A stretch of DNA of 64,000 nt from Paraburkholderia agricolaris (GCF_009455635.1 NZ_QPER01000001.1:2914001-2978000); one strand, 5' to 3'. Positions 19,511 through 30,061 are shown, counted from the first letter of the stretch. The notes: a model not told the origin generated them from the sequence alone. Numbers and translations: made by a program.

Positions 19511-19915
19511 TCAGTCCTCTACGCGCCCGCGGCCGGATTTGATCTCGCTGCGCTTCGCCTTGCTGTCGAGACGACGCCGATTCGAGGCGCGCGTGGGCCG
19601 GGTTGCGACACGCGGCTTGCGTGTCACGCTGACGCTTTCGATCAGTTCATCGAGCCGCGCCAGCGCGGCCGCGCGATTCATCTCCTGAGTGCGGTGCTCC
19701 TGCGCCTTGATGATCACCACTCCGTCGCGCGTGAGCCGATGATCGGACAGCGCGAGCAGGCGCATCTTCAGCACCTCCGGCAACGACGAGGCCTGTACGT
19801 CGAAGCGCAGATGGATGGCACTCGAGACCTTGTTGACGTTCTGACCGCCCGCTCCTTGCGCGCGCACTGCGGTCAATTCGATTTCGTTCGGCAGGATTGG
19901 ATAGCGGGATGTCAT
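19511..19915 (-). CDS. arfB: Peptidyl-tRNA hydrolase ArfB (YaeJ)
   Basis: ArfB rescues stalled ribosomes by hydrolysing peptidyl-tRNA, using a release-factor-like GGQ motif. The 134-residue product has IELTAVRAQGAGGQNVNKVSSAIHLRF with GGQ at residues 23-25. The C-terminal tail is basic (RKPRVATRPTRASNRRRLDSKAKRSEIKSGRGR) and in the family enters the mRNA channel. ATG 19915 (MTSRYPILPN) gives the normal ArfB start; the frame is open 11 codons further. Its length and single domain distinguish it from RF1/RF2. Confidence 0.95.
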   Translation of the reverse strand: MTSRYPILPNEIELTAVRAQGAGGQNVNKVSSAIHLRFDVQASSLPEVLKMRLLALSDHRLTRDGVVIIKAQEHRTQEMNRAAALARLDELIESVSVTRKPRVATRPTRASNRRRLDSKAKRSEIKSGRGRVED

Positions 19916-20067
19916 GACAGGATTGAGCTGGGAGATGCAAGTGTACACAGTGCGCAGCCGATTCCGGGCTATGCGCTATCGGGCGGCGGCCACCGATGCG
20001 AAAAACCATTTGCATCGGCACAGCCAGTTCGTTGATACTGCGGTTTTCGCTTACAGCGTAAATTTAT

Positions 20068-20709
20068 ATGAAACTCCGTCCGGGTTTTGTTCTGGAACTG
20101 GCCATCAACTTTCTGTTGCCGTGGCTTGCTTACCGCTTTGCGTTACCGCACCTGGGCGAGACCGGCGCCCTGATCGCCTCCGCCGTGCCGCCAATGGTCT
20201 GGAGCGTGATCGAACTGATGCGCTTCCGACGCGTCGACGCGCTCAGCGTGATGGTCGTGGCAGGCATCGTGCTGTCGATCGTGGCCATGGCGCTGGGCGG
20301 CAGTCCTCGCATGCTGTTGCTGCGAGAGTCGCTGGTGTCCGGCGCGGTAGGCGTGGTGTTTCTGCTGTCGTTGCCGCTGCGCCGCCCGCTGATCTTCTAT
20401 CTCGCACGCGCCACCGTCGCCCGTGAGATGGAAGGCGGCGCCGAGCGCTTCGAAACGTTGTGGCGCGAGCGGCCGGGCTTCGTCAGCGCAATGCGGCTCA
20501 TGACGCTGGTATGGGGCGTCGGCCTGACCGGCGAAACAGCGCTGCGCGCTTGGATGGCGCTCACCTGGCCAATCGAGCGCTTCCTGGTGGTCTCGCCGTT
20601 CATCGGCTATGGCATTTACGGCGGCCTGGCGCTTTGGACCGTGTGGTACCGCAAGGCCATGCGCAACCGCGTCGAGACGCGCACACAGCCGGACGGAATC
20701 GCGGGCTGA
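20068..20709 (+). CDS. VC0807-like integral membrane protein
   Basis: 213 residues with about six hydrophobic segments: LELAINFLLPWLAYRFALP, ALIASAVPPMVWSVIELM, ALSVMVVAGIVLSIVAMALGG, GAVGVVFLLSLPL, MRLMTLVWGVGLTGETALRAWM and PFIGYGIYGGLALWTVWY. It matches the general pattern of the VC0807 family of bacterial membrane proteins, whose function is unknown. ATG 20068 sits in an AT-rich stretch without a clear ribosome site. It converges on recD, with only 24 bp between the stop codons. Confidence 0.8.
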   Translation: MKLRPGFVLELAINFLLPWLAYRFALPHLGETGALIASAVPPMVWSVIELMRFRRVDALSVMVVAGIVLSIVAMALGGSPRMLLLRESLVSGAVGVVFLLSLPLRRPLIFYLARATVAREMEGGAERFETLWRERPGFVSAMRLMTLVWGVGLTGETALRAWMALTWPIERFLVVSPFIGYGIYGGLALWTVWYRKAMRNRVETRTQPDGIAG

Positions 20710-20733
20710 ACATGGCGGCCCGCCCGCGCCACG

Positions 20734-22995
20734 CTACCGGGCCGCGCGCCACGCCTCCGCAATTCGCGCGGCCAGACCGGAGTCGCGCTGCGTCGGCGTC
20801 GCGATAGCCTGCAGCAGCACGGCGCGCGCACCGATCACCTCCACCCGTTCACGCGCGCGCGTAATCGCCGTGTACACGAGTTCGCGCGACAACACGCGGC
20901 TGAATGCCGACGGCAGCATCAACACCGCATGCTGGAACTCCGAGCCTTGCGACTTATGAACCGTGAGGGCGAATGCCGTATCGTGCGGCGGCAGCGCCGC
21001 CGGCGACACGGCTCGCAGACCGCCGTCACCCGTGCGGAAATACACGCGCAACGCGCCGCCCACGCCCGGCAGTGCAATCCCAATGTCGCCGTTGAACAGA
21101 CCCAGCGCATAGTCGTTGCGCGTGACCATAACGGGCCGTCCGGCGAACCACTGAGCGCCCACCGCCAGCGTCACACCCGCTGAGCGCCGCACCTGCGCGG
21201 CCATCGCGGCATTCACCTGATCGACGCCGCGTGGCCCCGAACGCGTCGCGCACAGAATTCGAAAACGGTTTAGTGCATCGAAGAGCGGCAATGGGTCTGG
21301 CGTATCGGTGGCTAACGCTTCAGCAAGCGCCTGCGCATACGCCGCAAAACCTGCGGCAAGCCGTGTGACCGTGCGCTCGGCGAGGCTCACATGGGTGTCT
21401 TCGTACAGCGCCGCTGCACAGGGTTCGGCGGGGTCGATGCGCAGAGCGTCGAGCGCGACGCCCGCCGCGCCGTTGCGAATCGCGAGCGACAAACGGCCGA
21501 TCGGCGATTCGAGGCCAAATCGATAATTGCGCTCGAGCCAGACGACGCAGTCGGCGAGCGGGTTTTGCGCAAGCGCAGCCGATGTTGAGGCCGAGCCTGA
21601 TGCTGATGCCGCAGCCCCTGCTGATTTCGCAGACGACGGCACTCCGGCATCCGGCTCGGCAACATTCGCCAAGAGATCGCCGCTGGGTGGTTCATCGAAG
21701 GCGCCTTGCGCATCGGCTTCGGCGAACAGATCGTCGGGCGGCGCATCGAAAATGTCCGGCTCACCCGCGTGTGCGAAAAGCCCGTCATGCCCTTCGTCCA
21801 ATCCGCTCGATGGACCCGGCAGCGCCTGCGACAACTGCGCCGCGTCAATGCCAAGCGCCCCGGCGATCCGCTGCAGTCCGTTTTGCGTAAAAGCGGGCCG
21901 CGCGCTGAGTTCGGCAAACACCGCACCGGCCTCGACGGCGGCGAGCTGGTCCTTGTCGCCCAGCATCACGAGACGCGTCTGCGGGGCAATCGCATCGAGC
22001 AGATGCGCCGCCATCGCGACGTCGATCATCGACGCCTCGTCGATTACGACAACGTCATAAGGCAGCGGATTGTCGCGATGATGCCGGAAGCGCCCGCCCG
22101 GTCCTGACCCGAGCAACCGATGCAAGGTGTACGACGTCTGCGGCAAGCGCGCCGCGAGTTCGAGCGGCAAATCGCCGGCACGGGCAAGCAAGGCTTCCTG
22201 CATCCGCTGGGCGGCCTTGCCGGTGGGCGCCGCCAATGCAATCCGCAGATCGGCCCGCGCGTCCAGCAGACACGCAAGCACGCCGACCACGGTAGTCGTC
22301 TTGCCGGTGCCCGGGCCGCCGCTAACGATGGTCAGACGCCCGGACAGCGCCATGACTGCCGCGACACGTTGCCAGTCGACCTCGTCGTCCTGCGGTGCGC
22401 CGAAGTAGCGCAACAGACGTTCGTGCAACGCCTGGGCCGTCGTGTTCGTGTTCGCGGTTGGGGCCGTGTCCGCTCCTGCGCCGGAGCGCCCGTTCGCTGG
22501 CGCATTGGGATTGGCATCTCCCGCAGCGCCCGCAGGTTCGCGCGCCCTCACCTCCCCCACCTGGCCACCGCCCGCATGCACAACCAGCGAGCGCGCGAGG
22601 CGCCGCTCGTAGTCGTAATAGCGCGCCAGATACAGCCGCCCTTGCCCGTCGATCACCAGCGGCCGCAACGCCGCCGCGCTCTGCGTGCCATCGCTGACCA
22701 TACCGCTTGCGAACAGCGCCGCGCGCACCTCCGCGCTCGACCCATCGAAACGCCGCGCCAGCACGCCAAGCGGCAAACACACGTGCCCTTCGGCAGTCGC
22801 ACGGCTCGCGGCGAAGGCGGCCCGCGCCGCCCACTTCACCGACTCGCCCGACGCACCGCCGCGGCGCGCCAGCGTGCCGATGCGGCGCGCGAACCCTTCG
22901 GCAAGCGCGGTGCTGAAGTCGGCCGGCGCGGGTAGATTCACCCCGATGTCATCGAGCGCCGGCTGTGCGGAAGCGTCCCGCTCGAGCGTGCTCAT
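20734..22995 (-). CDS. recD: Exodeoxyribonuclease V subunit alpha (RecD)
   Basis: RecD is the 5'-3' helicase of RecBCD. The 753-residue product carries Walker A SGGPGTGKTTTVVGVL, the DEASM box (VVIDEASMIDVAM), MLGDKDQLAAVEAGAVF, and the C-terminal superfamily I motifs HKSQGSEFQHAVLM and YTAITRARERVEV. Two Ala/Gly/Asp/Pro-rich low-complexity insertions lie near residues 170-200 and 395-480, making it longer than E. coli RecD (608 residues). ATG 22995 has GGAGGTG before it and overlaps the recB stop by 4 bp. Confidence 0.95.
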   Translation of the reverse strand: MSTLERDASAQPALDDIGVNLPAPADFSTALAEGFARRIGTLARRGGASGESVKWAARAAFAASRATAEGHVCLPLGVLARRFDGSSAEVRAALFASGMVSDGTQSAAALRPLVIDGQGRLYLARYYDYERRLARSLVVHAGGGQVGEVRAREPAGAAGDANPNAPANGRSGAGADTAPTANTNTTAQALHERLLRYFGAPQDDEVDWQRVAAVMALSGRLTIVSGGPGTGKTTTVVGVLACLLDARADLRIALAAPTGKAAQRMQEALLARAGDLPLELAARLPQTSYTLHRLLGSGPGGRFRHHRDNPLPYDVVVIDEASMIDVAMAAHLLDAIAPQTRLVMLGDKDQLAAVEAGAVFAELSARPAFTQNGLQRIAGALGIDAAQLSQALPGPSSGLDEGHDGLFAHAGEPDIFDAPPDDLFAEADAQGAFDEPPSGDLLANVAEPDAGVPSSAKSAGAAASASGSASTSAALAQNPLADCVVWLERNYRFGLESPIGRLSLAIRNGAAGVALDALRIDPAEPCAAALYEDTHVSLAERTVTRLAAGFAAYAQALAEALATDTPDPLPLFDALNRFRILCATRSGPRGVDQVNAAMAAQVRRSAGVTLAVGAQWFAGRPVMVTRNDYALGLFNGDIGIALPGVGGALRVYFRTGDGGLRAVSPAALPPHDTAFALTVHKSQGSEFQHAVLMLPSAFSRVLSRELVYTAITRARERVEVIGARAVLLQAIATPTQRDSGLAARIAEAWRAAR

Positions 22996-25900
22996 GCGAC
23001 ACCTCCGATCATCGCCGCGTCGAGCAGCGCCACCAGTTCGAACGCGGGGCGCCGTATATGCACGCCCGCTGCCGCCCCGTCGCCGTCGCGCCACTGCGGA
23101 CGAACGCCGCGCACGAACAGATAGAGATAGCCGCCGATATGCGTGTCGTATGTGTAATCGCGCACCCGCGTTTTCAGATAGCGATGCAGCGCCACGGTAT
23201 AGAGCAGCGCCTGCAGGTGATACGCGTGGCTTGCCATGGCCGCTTCAAGCGGCGCCGCGGCGTAGTCGGCGGCAGTGTCGCCCAGATGATTCGATTTCCA
23301 GTCGACGATCCAGAAACGTCCGTCGTACTCGACGATCATGTCGATAAATCCTTTGACGAAACCGCGCAACACGCCGGGTTCCAGCGCCACATCGGGATAG
23401 CCGTATTCGATCAGCAGTTCGCGCAACGCCGGAAAATCGAGCGAAGGCGCGGCAAACAGAAATTCGAGTTCGTTCAGACGCCGCTGCGGATTCAGGTTGG
23501 CAAGCGCCATACCGGGCACGAGCTCGGTGCTCACGACGTCCGCGATCAGCTTGTGCATCATGGCAGGCAAACGTACCGCAAGTTCGGGCACAGCCGGCGC
23601 CGGGCGCTCGCGCAATGCGCCCCGGATGGCCTCCGGCCACGTCTGCGGATCGGTGAAATCCGCGAGTTCGAACATGCGGTGCAGACAGTCGCCCGCCGCC
23701 GCGCCGCGCGGAAAAGCGAGAATGTCGTCTTCCGCATAGGACGGAGCTTGCGGCACCAGTAACGGCACAGGTGCGAGCACGTCGGCGATCTCGTCGTGAT
23801 CGGGCCGCACTTCTTCCACCCGCGTAGGCGCCTCCTCGGCTTTGCTGCCGGCGGCGATCAGGCCGCTGAAGCTCGCCATGCGCCACTGATCGCGCAACGG
23901 CTGCCGGTTGGCACGCGCCTGCATTCGCGCGCCGCTATCCTGGAGGCTTTCCAACGGCACCCGGCGCCCCACTTCCGGCAACGGCTGCAACGTGATCGAG
24001 CCGCCCGCTAGCGCCCGCCATCGTTCGGCCACGGCGGCTTCGTCAGGCGGATCGGTGAGCCAATCGTCAAAGCTGTGGCCGCTGCCGCCCACCAGCCAGT
24101 TCAGCACGCTGCGGCGAGACTCCTTGGTGGAGCGCGACGAAAGATAAGTCCCTGCAACCAGATAGCAGCGATACACCGCGCGTGTCAGCGCCACATACAC
24201 GAGCCGCGCCCGCTCCGCCGCCTGCTCGCGCACCGCGTCACGTGACGCGCGTTCGGCCTCTTCGTCGTCGCAACCGTAGTGCAGCACGGCGCTGCCCGTT
24301 TCGTCGTGATATTCGCGCGCATCGGGCAAGCCCGAGGATGGCGGCTCGCGCAGCGCGCCGTCGTTCAGAAACGGGCAGAACACAACCGCGTATTCCAGTC
24401 CTTTCGATTTGTGGACGGTGACGATCTGCACGAGGTTGCGATCCGACTCGAGCCGTAACTGCGCGTCTTCGCCACCACCTTGCGTGCGTTGCGCGGCGAG
24501 CCAGCGCAAAGTCGGTGCGATACCGGGTTGCGTGGCAGCACGTGCCTGCACGAGTTCGGCCAGATGATTCACGTTGGTCAGACGGCGCTCGCCGTCCGGT
24601 CCGGCCACCAGCCGTTGCGCGACTCGCAACTCGCGCATCAGCGTGCGCCACATCAAGGCGAAGCCGCGCTCGTGCCATAGCGTGCGATAGCGTGAGAAAC
24701 GTTCGACCCAACCCATCGCGTCTGCGGCATGCGCGGGATCGTCGGCGGGCGCCGGCGCGTCGGCGACCTGCTCGAGACGCCACAGCGCGGCGGCGTCGAG
24801 ACCCAGCCAATCGGTGGCAAGCGCGGCGCGCAGACGTCGCAGATCGCCCGGCGTATCGACCGCGGCCAGCACGCGCTCGATCTGCTCCGCGTCGAGCGTC
24901 GCGAACACCGAGGCCTGCGCCAGTTCGACGCTGCCGACACCCCACGACGCCAGCACACGCTTGATCAGACTGCCCTGTTTATGCGTTTGCACCAGCACCG
25001 CGATATTGCCCGGCGCGAGCGGCATGTCGCCGATCGTTACCGATCCTTCGCGCGCACCGCGCAGGAGCCGCACGATCTCGGCCGCACACGCTTCACTCGC
25101 CGCGCGTTGCGCTTCGCGCTTGGTCAACGCTGCATCGCCTTGCGGCAAGGTCCAGATGCGGAAGTCGCCCGCGCCTGCATCCGGTTCGGAGAAAGGCGCA
25201 CGACGCCGCTCGCCGGCCCGCACCGGTTGATAGTCGAGACCATCGAGCACGAAAGCCTGGGGATTCGCTTCGAATAGCCGGTTGCAGGCCTCGACGATCG
25301 GCGCGGTCGAACGCTGATTAACCGCCAGCGTGTAGCACGCCGAAGCCGCCTCGCGCGCCGCCAGATAGGTATGCAAATCCGCCGCGCGGAAACTGTAGAT
25401 CGCCTGCTTCGGATCGCCGACCAGAAACAGTGGCCCGGTAGGCGCGAAGATGCGGCTGAAAATCGCGAACTGCAACGGATCGGTATCCTGAAACTCGTCG
25501 ATCAGTGCGGCCGGATAACGTGTGCGCAAAGCATCGGCAAGCCAGGGGTTGGCCGCGAGCGCCCGATACAGGTTGGACAGCAGATCGTCGAACGACACTA
25601 CCCTGCGCGTGCGCTTGCGCGCCACCAGTTCGGCGGGCGCGTAATCGAGCCAGGTTTCGATAAGCGCAAGCCAGCGCGCGCGTTGCGTGGCTTCGGCCGC
25701 GACCACGGCCGCAGCCAGTGCCTCGGCGTGCTCGAAGAACGGATGCCCGGGCGGCTCGAACTTGACCTTGGTGGCCTTCTTCAACGCCGACGCGGTCAGC
25801 TTCAAGGCCGCTTTCGACGGCGGCGCATGGCAATCGCCCTGCGCGAAGTATTCGGTCCACGCCGCGATCGCGGCACTCACGAGATCGGGCTTATGCGAGG

Positions 25901-26687
25901 TCTTGCTCAGACGGTCCTGCGCCTGTCCAAGCAGGCTCACGATCGTGTCGCGCTCCGCCTGCCAGATTGCGCAAGCTGTATCGAAACGCGCCTGCGGATC
26001 GGCGTCGTTGCCGCCGGCATCGACCTTGCCCCAGCGTAGCTGCGCCAACGGCTTCTTCAAACGCCGCGCGAGTTGCTCGTCGAGCGACGCGGGACCGGCG
26101 CGTTTGGCCACGAGCCATGCCGCGAACGCGGGATGCGCATAAGCCACCGGTTCCACCTGCTCGCGCCAGAAATCGGCTGCCATTTCGAAACGCAACGCAG
26201 CGTCGTCGGCTTCCATTTCGAACGCGAACGGCATGGCCGCGGCGAACGGCGCTTCCTGCAGGGCCCGTTGACAGAAGGCGTGAATGGTGTGAATCGCGGC
26301 CTGGTCGAACGTGCGCAGCGCGCGGCGCACGACTTTCAACGCGCTCTCTCGATCAATGCCTCGCTCCGGCGCAAGCGTAGTTTCGAAGAGACGCTGGATA
26401 AACGGATCGCCGCCGTCGTCGTCCGTATCGATCGCCCGGTCCAGTTCCGCGAGCCGCCCGCGAATCCGCTCGTGCAACTCCGCGGTCGCCGCCTTCGTAA
26501 AGGTTACGACCAGAATCTGATCGGCATTCAGGTTCTTTTCAAGCAGCAGCCGCACGTACAACGCGCAGATGTTCCAGGTCTTGCCGGTTCCCGCCGACGC
26601 CTCGATCTGGTTGACGCCCTCGAGCGAACAGGCAAAGACATCGAGCTCTTGCGCAACCAGCGCGTGATGATGAACGGTGCCGCTCAT
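22992..26687 (-). CDS. recB: Exodeoxyribonuclease V subunit beta (RecB)
   Basis: RecB is the 3'-5' helicase and nuclease of RecBCD. The 1231-residue protein has Walker A EASAGTGKTWNI (Lys36) near its start, then UvrD-like motifs (LIDEFQDTDPLQFAIF, FLVGDPKQAIYSFRAAD, VQIVTVHKSKGLEYAVVF). The C-terminal nuclease domain contains GFVKGFIDMIVEYDGRFWIV and DWKSNHLG, the Asp/Lys residues of the RecB active site. Start ATG 26687 overlaps the recC stop by 4 bp; the long upstream open frame has no family similarity. With recC and recD it forms one tightly coupled operon for double-strand break repair. Confidence 0.97.
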   Translation of the reverse strand: MSGTVHHHALVAQELDVFACSLEGVNQIEASAGTGKTWNICALYVRLLLEKNLNADQILVVTFTKAATAELHERIRGRLAELDRAIDTDDDGGDPFIQRLFETTLAPERGIDRESALKVVRRALRTFDQAAIHTIHAFCQRALQEAPFAAAMPFAFEMEADDAALRFEMAADFWREQVEPVAYAHPAFAAWLVAKRAGPASLDEQLARRLKKPLAQLRWGKVDAGGNDADPQARFDTACAIWQAERDTIVSLLGQAQDRLSKTSHKPDLVSAAIAAWTEYFAQGDCHAPPSKAALKLTASALKKATKVKFEPPGHPFFEHAEALAAAVVAAEATQRARWLALIETWLDYAPAELVARKRTRRVVSFDDLLSNLYRALAANPWLADALRTRYPAALIDEFQDTDPLQFAIFSRIFAPTGPLFLVGDPKQAIYSFRAADLHTYLAAREAASACYTLAVNQRSTAPIVEACNRLFEANPQAFVLDGLDYQPVRAGERRRAPFSEPDAGAGDFRIWTLPQGDAALTKREAQRAASEACAAEIVRLLRGAREGSVTIGDMPLAPGNIAVLVQTHKQGSLIKRVLASWGVGSVELAQASVFATLDAEQIERVLAAVDTPGDLRRLRAALATDWLGLDAAALWRLEQVADAPAPADDPAHAADAMGWVERFSRYRTLWHERGFALMWRTLMRELRVAQRLVAGPDGERRLTNVNHLAELVQARAATQPGIAPTLRWLAAQRTQGGGEDAQLRLESDRNLVQIVTVHKSKGLEYAVVFCPFLNDGALREPPSSGLPDAREYHDETGSAVLHYGCDDEEAERASRDAVREQAAERARLVYVALTRAVYRCYLVAGTYLSSRSTKESRRSVLNWLVGGSGHSFDDWLTDPPDEAAVAERWRALAGGSITLQPLPEVGRRVPLESLQDSGARMQARANRQPLRDQWRMASFSGLIAAGSKAEEAPTRVEEVRPDHDEIADVLAPVPLLVPQAPSYAEDDILAFPRGAAAGDCLHRMFELADFTDPQTWPEAIRGALRERPAPAVPELAVRLPAMMHKLIADVVSTELVPGMALANLNPQRRLNELEFLFAAPSLDFPALRELLIEYGYPDVALEPGVLRGFVKGFIDMIVEYDGRFWIVDWKSNHLGDTAADYAAAPLEAAMASHAYHLQALLYTVALHRYLKTRVRDYTYDTHIGGYLYLFVRGVRPQWRDGDGAAAGVHIRRPAFELVALLDAAMIGGVA

Positions 26688-29600
26688 GATGCGCTCCGCA
26701 GATGCTGGAGGAGCGGTTTGAATACGATCGAGGCAAGACTGCCGAACGGCTCGTCGAGCGTCAATGGCGTGCCGCGCAGCGCGATGCGCAAAGCAGGGTC
26801 GTCGCATTCGCCGCGCACACGATCGTTGATCCACACGCCCTGCGCCGCGGAATCGCTCTCGCTGACCTTCACCCATGCGCTCTTCGGGAAAAAGCGCAGC
26901 GGCAGCATGCGCCCGGCCCTGAACAGCGCGGCAAGCGGCGCCAGTTCGTCGAGCGGCGCGGCGACCGGCGTGAGCTCGAAGCTCTCACCGCTGCCATGCC
27001 AGACCGTGCGGCGTGGGCCGTTCGGCTGCGCCGCGCAATAAACCAGATGCGCGAGCCACGCCGACAGATAGTCGCGCGCGGTAGCTTTGGCGTAACGGAA
27101 AATCACTTGTCCTGTTTCGGTCAGCAAATTCAAGGTGCCGTGAAGTTGCAGCGGTGTTTCGGCTGCTTTGCGGAGCGCCGCGTCATGCGGGCCGAAAAGC
27201 GTATCGGCGATGTCAGCGCCAGCGGGCCAGCGCGGCTTGATATCGAGCACGAATGGCAACCGCTCGACACCCGACGCGACTTCGCGGCGCACGCTATCGG
27301 CGAGTTGGCGTAGCGCGCCGAGTTCGCGCGAGCGCCATACCGCGCCGGTCGCGCCACCCGGCAATTCCGGGCTGGCCGCGGCGACGCGGCGTACCCGCTC
27401 AAACATACCGTCCTGGTCTTCGGCGCCGCTGTCCAGCAGCACCGGCAGGAGCCGCTCCGCCAACGCGTCACGACCGGCCCAGTCGAGTTCGAACGGCTCC
27501 GTATCGAGCAACTCGCCCTGCGCGTCCGACAACACAATACCCAAGCGGTCGCGTAACAATGCACGCGCCGGATGGCGCCAGAAACGCACGAATTCGTCGA
27601 AGGCAACGGAGGCCGTGTCTTCAGCGGGCAACGGTTGATCGAAAAACGGCGCAGCAGCCGGATGCTGCGGCGCGGCCAGCAAACTGGCCAGTTCCGCGCG
27701 ATCCATGTCGTAAGTGAAGAGGCCGCGCTGCGACGAGAAATAGTCCGACGCGAACGCCTGCAGCGGGTGATCGATGATGAAGGCATGCCGCGCGGTCTCG
27801 ATTTCCGCGGGACTCGCCCCTTCCCCCGCCGACACCTGGGCCAGGTGGTCGAGTAATTCGTCGACCAGCGCGGCCGGCGGCAACGGTGCATTGTCGCGAA
27901 TGCTGCGACCGGTATAGGCGATAAAGAGCCGGTCGCGCGCGGCCAGCAGCAAGTCGAGGAACAGATTGCGTTCGTCGTCGCGGCGCTGCCGGTCACCCGC
28001 TTTACCGAACGCAGCCATCAGGTCGAATTCGTCCGCGCGGGCGAGACTCGGCAACACGCCGTCATCCATGCCGAGCAGACAGACAATGCGATAGGGCAAA
28101 CCGCGCAAGCTGGTCAGCGACGAAAACGTCACGCTCCCCCACGGCACGCCGCCGCGCGCGGGATCGTCGAGCGCCTCGGTGAGTGCGCCGCGCACCACGG
28201 TGGCAGGCAACCCGACGTCTTGCGCGCCCGCCTGCATCGCGTCGCCCATCTTGTCGATCGCGTCGCGCACCGCCGCCAGCGAATCGGCAAACTCCACGCC
28301 GCCGTCAAAACACTGCGCAAGCGTTTCGAGCAGCAATTGCGCCCATTCGGCAGGGGTCTGCTCGACCGCGCAGCGCTGCGCGAAGCTTTCGATATCGTCG
28401 ACGAAACGTGACAGGCGGCCGAGCAGCTCGGCATCCGAGCCATCCGCGCCTTCAACGGGCAACCAGGCATCGACCGGCTCGCCGCCATCCGGCATCGCAT
28501 AGCCGAGGTATAGCCGGGTCAGCGCGTCGGCGAACGTATGGCGCGCGACCGGCACGTGCTCGCCCGTCGGCTCGCCAGGCACCAGCCCGCGCCGCGCACC
28601 GGCTGCCGCAAGCCACTCCTGCGCGGCTTCCAGCGCACCGGCATCGATCCCGTAACGCGCGGCGATCGCATCGACCCTCAGCCATTCGATCAGATCCGGT
28701 GCGCCCACGCTACGCTCGGGCAAGGCCAGCCAGTCCAGCAGCAAACGCGCGACCGGATTGGCCTGCGAAGGCGGCAAGCCGGTAATCCGGTAGGGAATCC
28801 GACGCGTGTCGCCAGGCGGCGCGGTGCCGAATACCGCATCGATCAATGGCCCGGCGGCGGCGAGATCGGACACGGCAACCAGCACATCGGAGGGCTGCAG
28901 ATCGTCGAACTCGTCGAACCATCCGAGCAGGCGGTCGTGCAGCACTTCAAGCTGGCGCGACAGGCTGTGGCATACGTGGACTTCAATGCCGTTTTCAATC
29001 GGCAATTCGTCGGTGTCCGTTTCCGCGCGCAGCTCGAGGATGCCGTTCTGCACGGCGGCGAGCCAGCTCGGTTCCGGATTCTCGCTGAACTCGCCCGTTT
29101 CACCGGATGCGGCGCTCTCGGTCAGCTCGTGCAACATGTGCAGTTGCGCCTGAGTCTGACGGCCCCATTCGGCCAGCAACGGATGACCCACCTGCTGATA
29201 ATCGAGCTGGCCTGCGGCGTCGAGTGCTTCGACGCGGCCCGCGCTGACCACGTCGAACCAGAACTCGCGGCACGGGTTCAACACATACAGCCGCACGTCG
29301 ACCCAGCGCGAAAGCGCTCGCAATAACGCGACGTGCAGCGGCGGCATGGTGGGCAGCGCGAACACGCTGACCGCTTCCGGCCACTGCGCGTTCGAGATGG
29401 CTTCCAGATCGAGCGTGCCGATTTCCTCGAGAAAGCGATAAGCCGGCGGCAAAGCGGCCGCGGGCGTTTGCGCGTTGCCTGCCACTTCGGCGAGCACGGC
29501 GCGCCACAGTGCAGCTTGCCAACGCTCGTCTTCACGCGCCGCCTCGCTTGCGCCGACAAGACGCGGACCGGTATCTCCCGCGGCGCCGCTCGCGAAGATC

Positions 29601-30061
29601 GAACCACCCTTCTGCCATTGCAGCAGCCATTCCGGGCGATAGGTCAGATAGTGGTCGAGCACGGTGGCCACACGACGCGCAAGCTCGTAGCGCATCGACG
29701 CATCCGCCGCATCGAGATACGTACGCAGACGCGGCGAGGCATTCCACGGCAAAGCTTCGTCCGCTTCGCCCAGCAGCCGGTAGCAGCGCCAGACGAGCCG
29801 GTCCGGCGCGAACGGCGAATGCCTGGGCACCTCGATCACGCCGCCGATTTGCGCCCACAGCCATTGCGCGAGGTAACCAAAATTGACATTCGCGCAGATA
29901 CCCTGGCGCGCCGCGATGTCGAGCTCGAGCCGGCGGCGCACGGCCGCGCTCGGGACGATCACGGGCTGCGCGCGCCAGGGGTCGGACGGCGCTTGTGCCA
30001 GGTCGTCGAGCAGCGCGCCGACAAGGGTTTCGTAGCGGTTCGAGTAGAAGAGCTGGAGCAT
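26684..30061 (-). CDS. recC: Exodeoxyribonuclease V subunit gamma (RecC)
   Basis: RecC recognises Chi and holds the RecBCD complex together. The 1125-residue product starts MLQLFYSNRYETLVGALL, the family N-terminus, and contains ANVNFGYLAQWLWAQIG, ADIHVCHS-like VHVCHSLSRQLEVLHDRLLGW and GLPYRIVCLLGMDDGVLP, all normal RecC landmarks. It is the first gene of recC-recB-recD, each joined to the next by a 4-bp stop/start overlap. The ATG at 30061 agrees with the family start. The 225 bp upstream, shared with a divergent FUSC gene, must hold promoters for both. Confidence 0.96.
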   Translation of the reverse strand: MLQLFYSNRYETLVGALLDDLAQAPSDPWRAQPVIVPSAAVRRRLELDIAARQGICANVNFGYLAQWLWAQIGGVIEVPRHSPFAPDRLVWRCYRLLGEADEALPWNASPRLRTYLDAADASMRYELARRVATVLDHYLTYRPEWLLQWQKGGSIFASGAAGDTGPRLVGASEAAREDERWQAALWRAVLAEVAGNAQTPAAALPPAYRFLEEIGTLDLEAISNAQWPEAVSVFALPTMPPLHVALLRALSRWVDVRLYVLNPCREFWFDVVSAGRVEALDAAGQLDYQQVGHPLLAEWGRQTQAQLHMLHELTESAASGETGEFSENPEPSWLAAVQNGILELRAETDTDELPIENGIEVHVCHSLSRQLEVLHDRLLGWFDEFDDLQPSDVLVAVSDLAAAGPLIDAVFGTAPPGDTRRIPYRITGLPPSQANPVARLLLDWLALPERSVGAPDLIEWLRVDAIAARYGIDAGALEAAQEWLAAAGARRGLVPGEPTGEHVPVARHTFADALTRLYLGYAMPDGGEPVDAWLPVEGADGSDAELLGRLSRFVDDIESFAQRCAVEQTPAEWAQLLLETLAQCFDGGVEFADSLAAVRDAIDKMGDAMQAGAQDVGLPATVVRGALTEALDDPARGGVPWGSVTFSSLTSLRGLPYRIVCLLGMDDGVLPSLARADEFDLMAAFGKAGDRQRRDDERNLFLDLLLAARDRLFIAYTGRSIRDNAPLPPAALVDELLDHLAQVSAGEGASPAEIETARHAFIIDHPLQAFASDYFSSQRGLFTYDMDRAELASLLAAPQHPAAAPFFDQPLPAEDTASVAFDEFVRFWRHPARALLRDRLGIVLSDAQGELLDTEPFELDWAGRDALAERLLPVLLDSGAEDQDGMFERVRRVAAASPELPGGATGAVWRSRELGALRQLADSVRREVASGVERLPFVLDIKPRWPAGADIADTLFGPHDAALRKAAETPLQLHGTLNLLTETGQVIFRYAKATARDYLSAWLAHLVYCAAQPNGPRRTVWHGSGESFELTPVAAPLDELAPLAALFRAGRMLPLRFFPKSAWVKVSESDSAAQGVWINDRVRGECDDPALRIALRGTPLTLDEPFGSLASIVFKPLLQHLRSAS

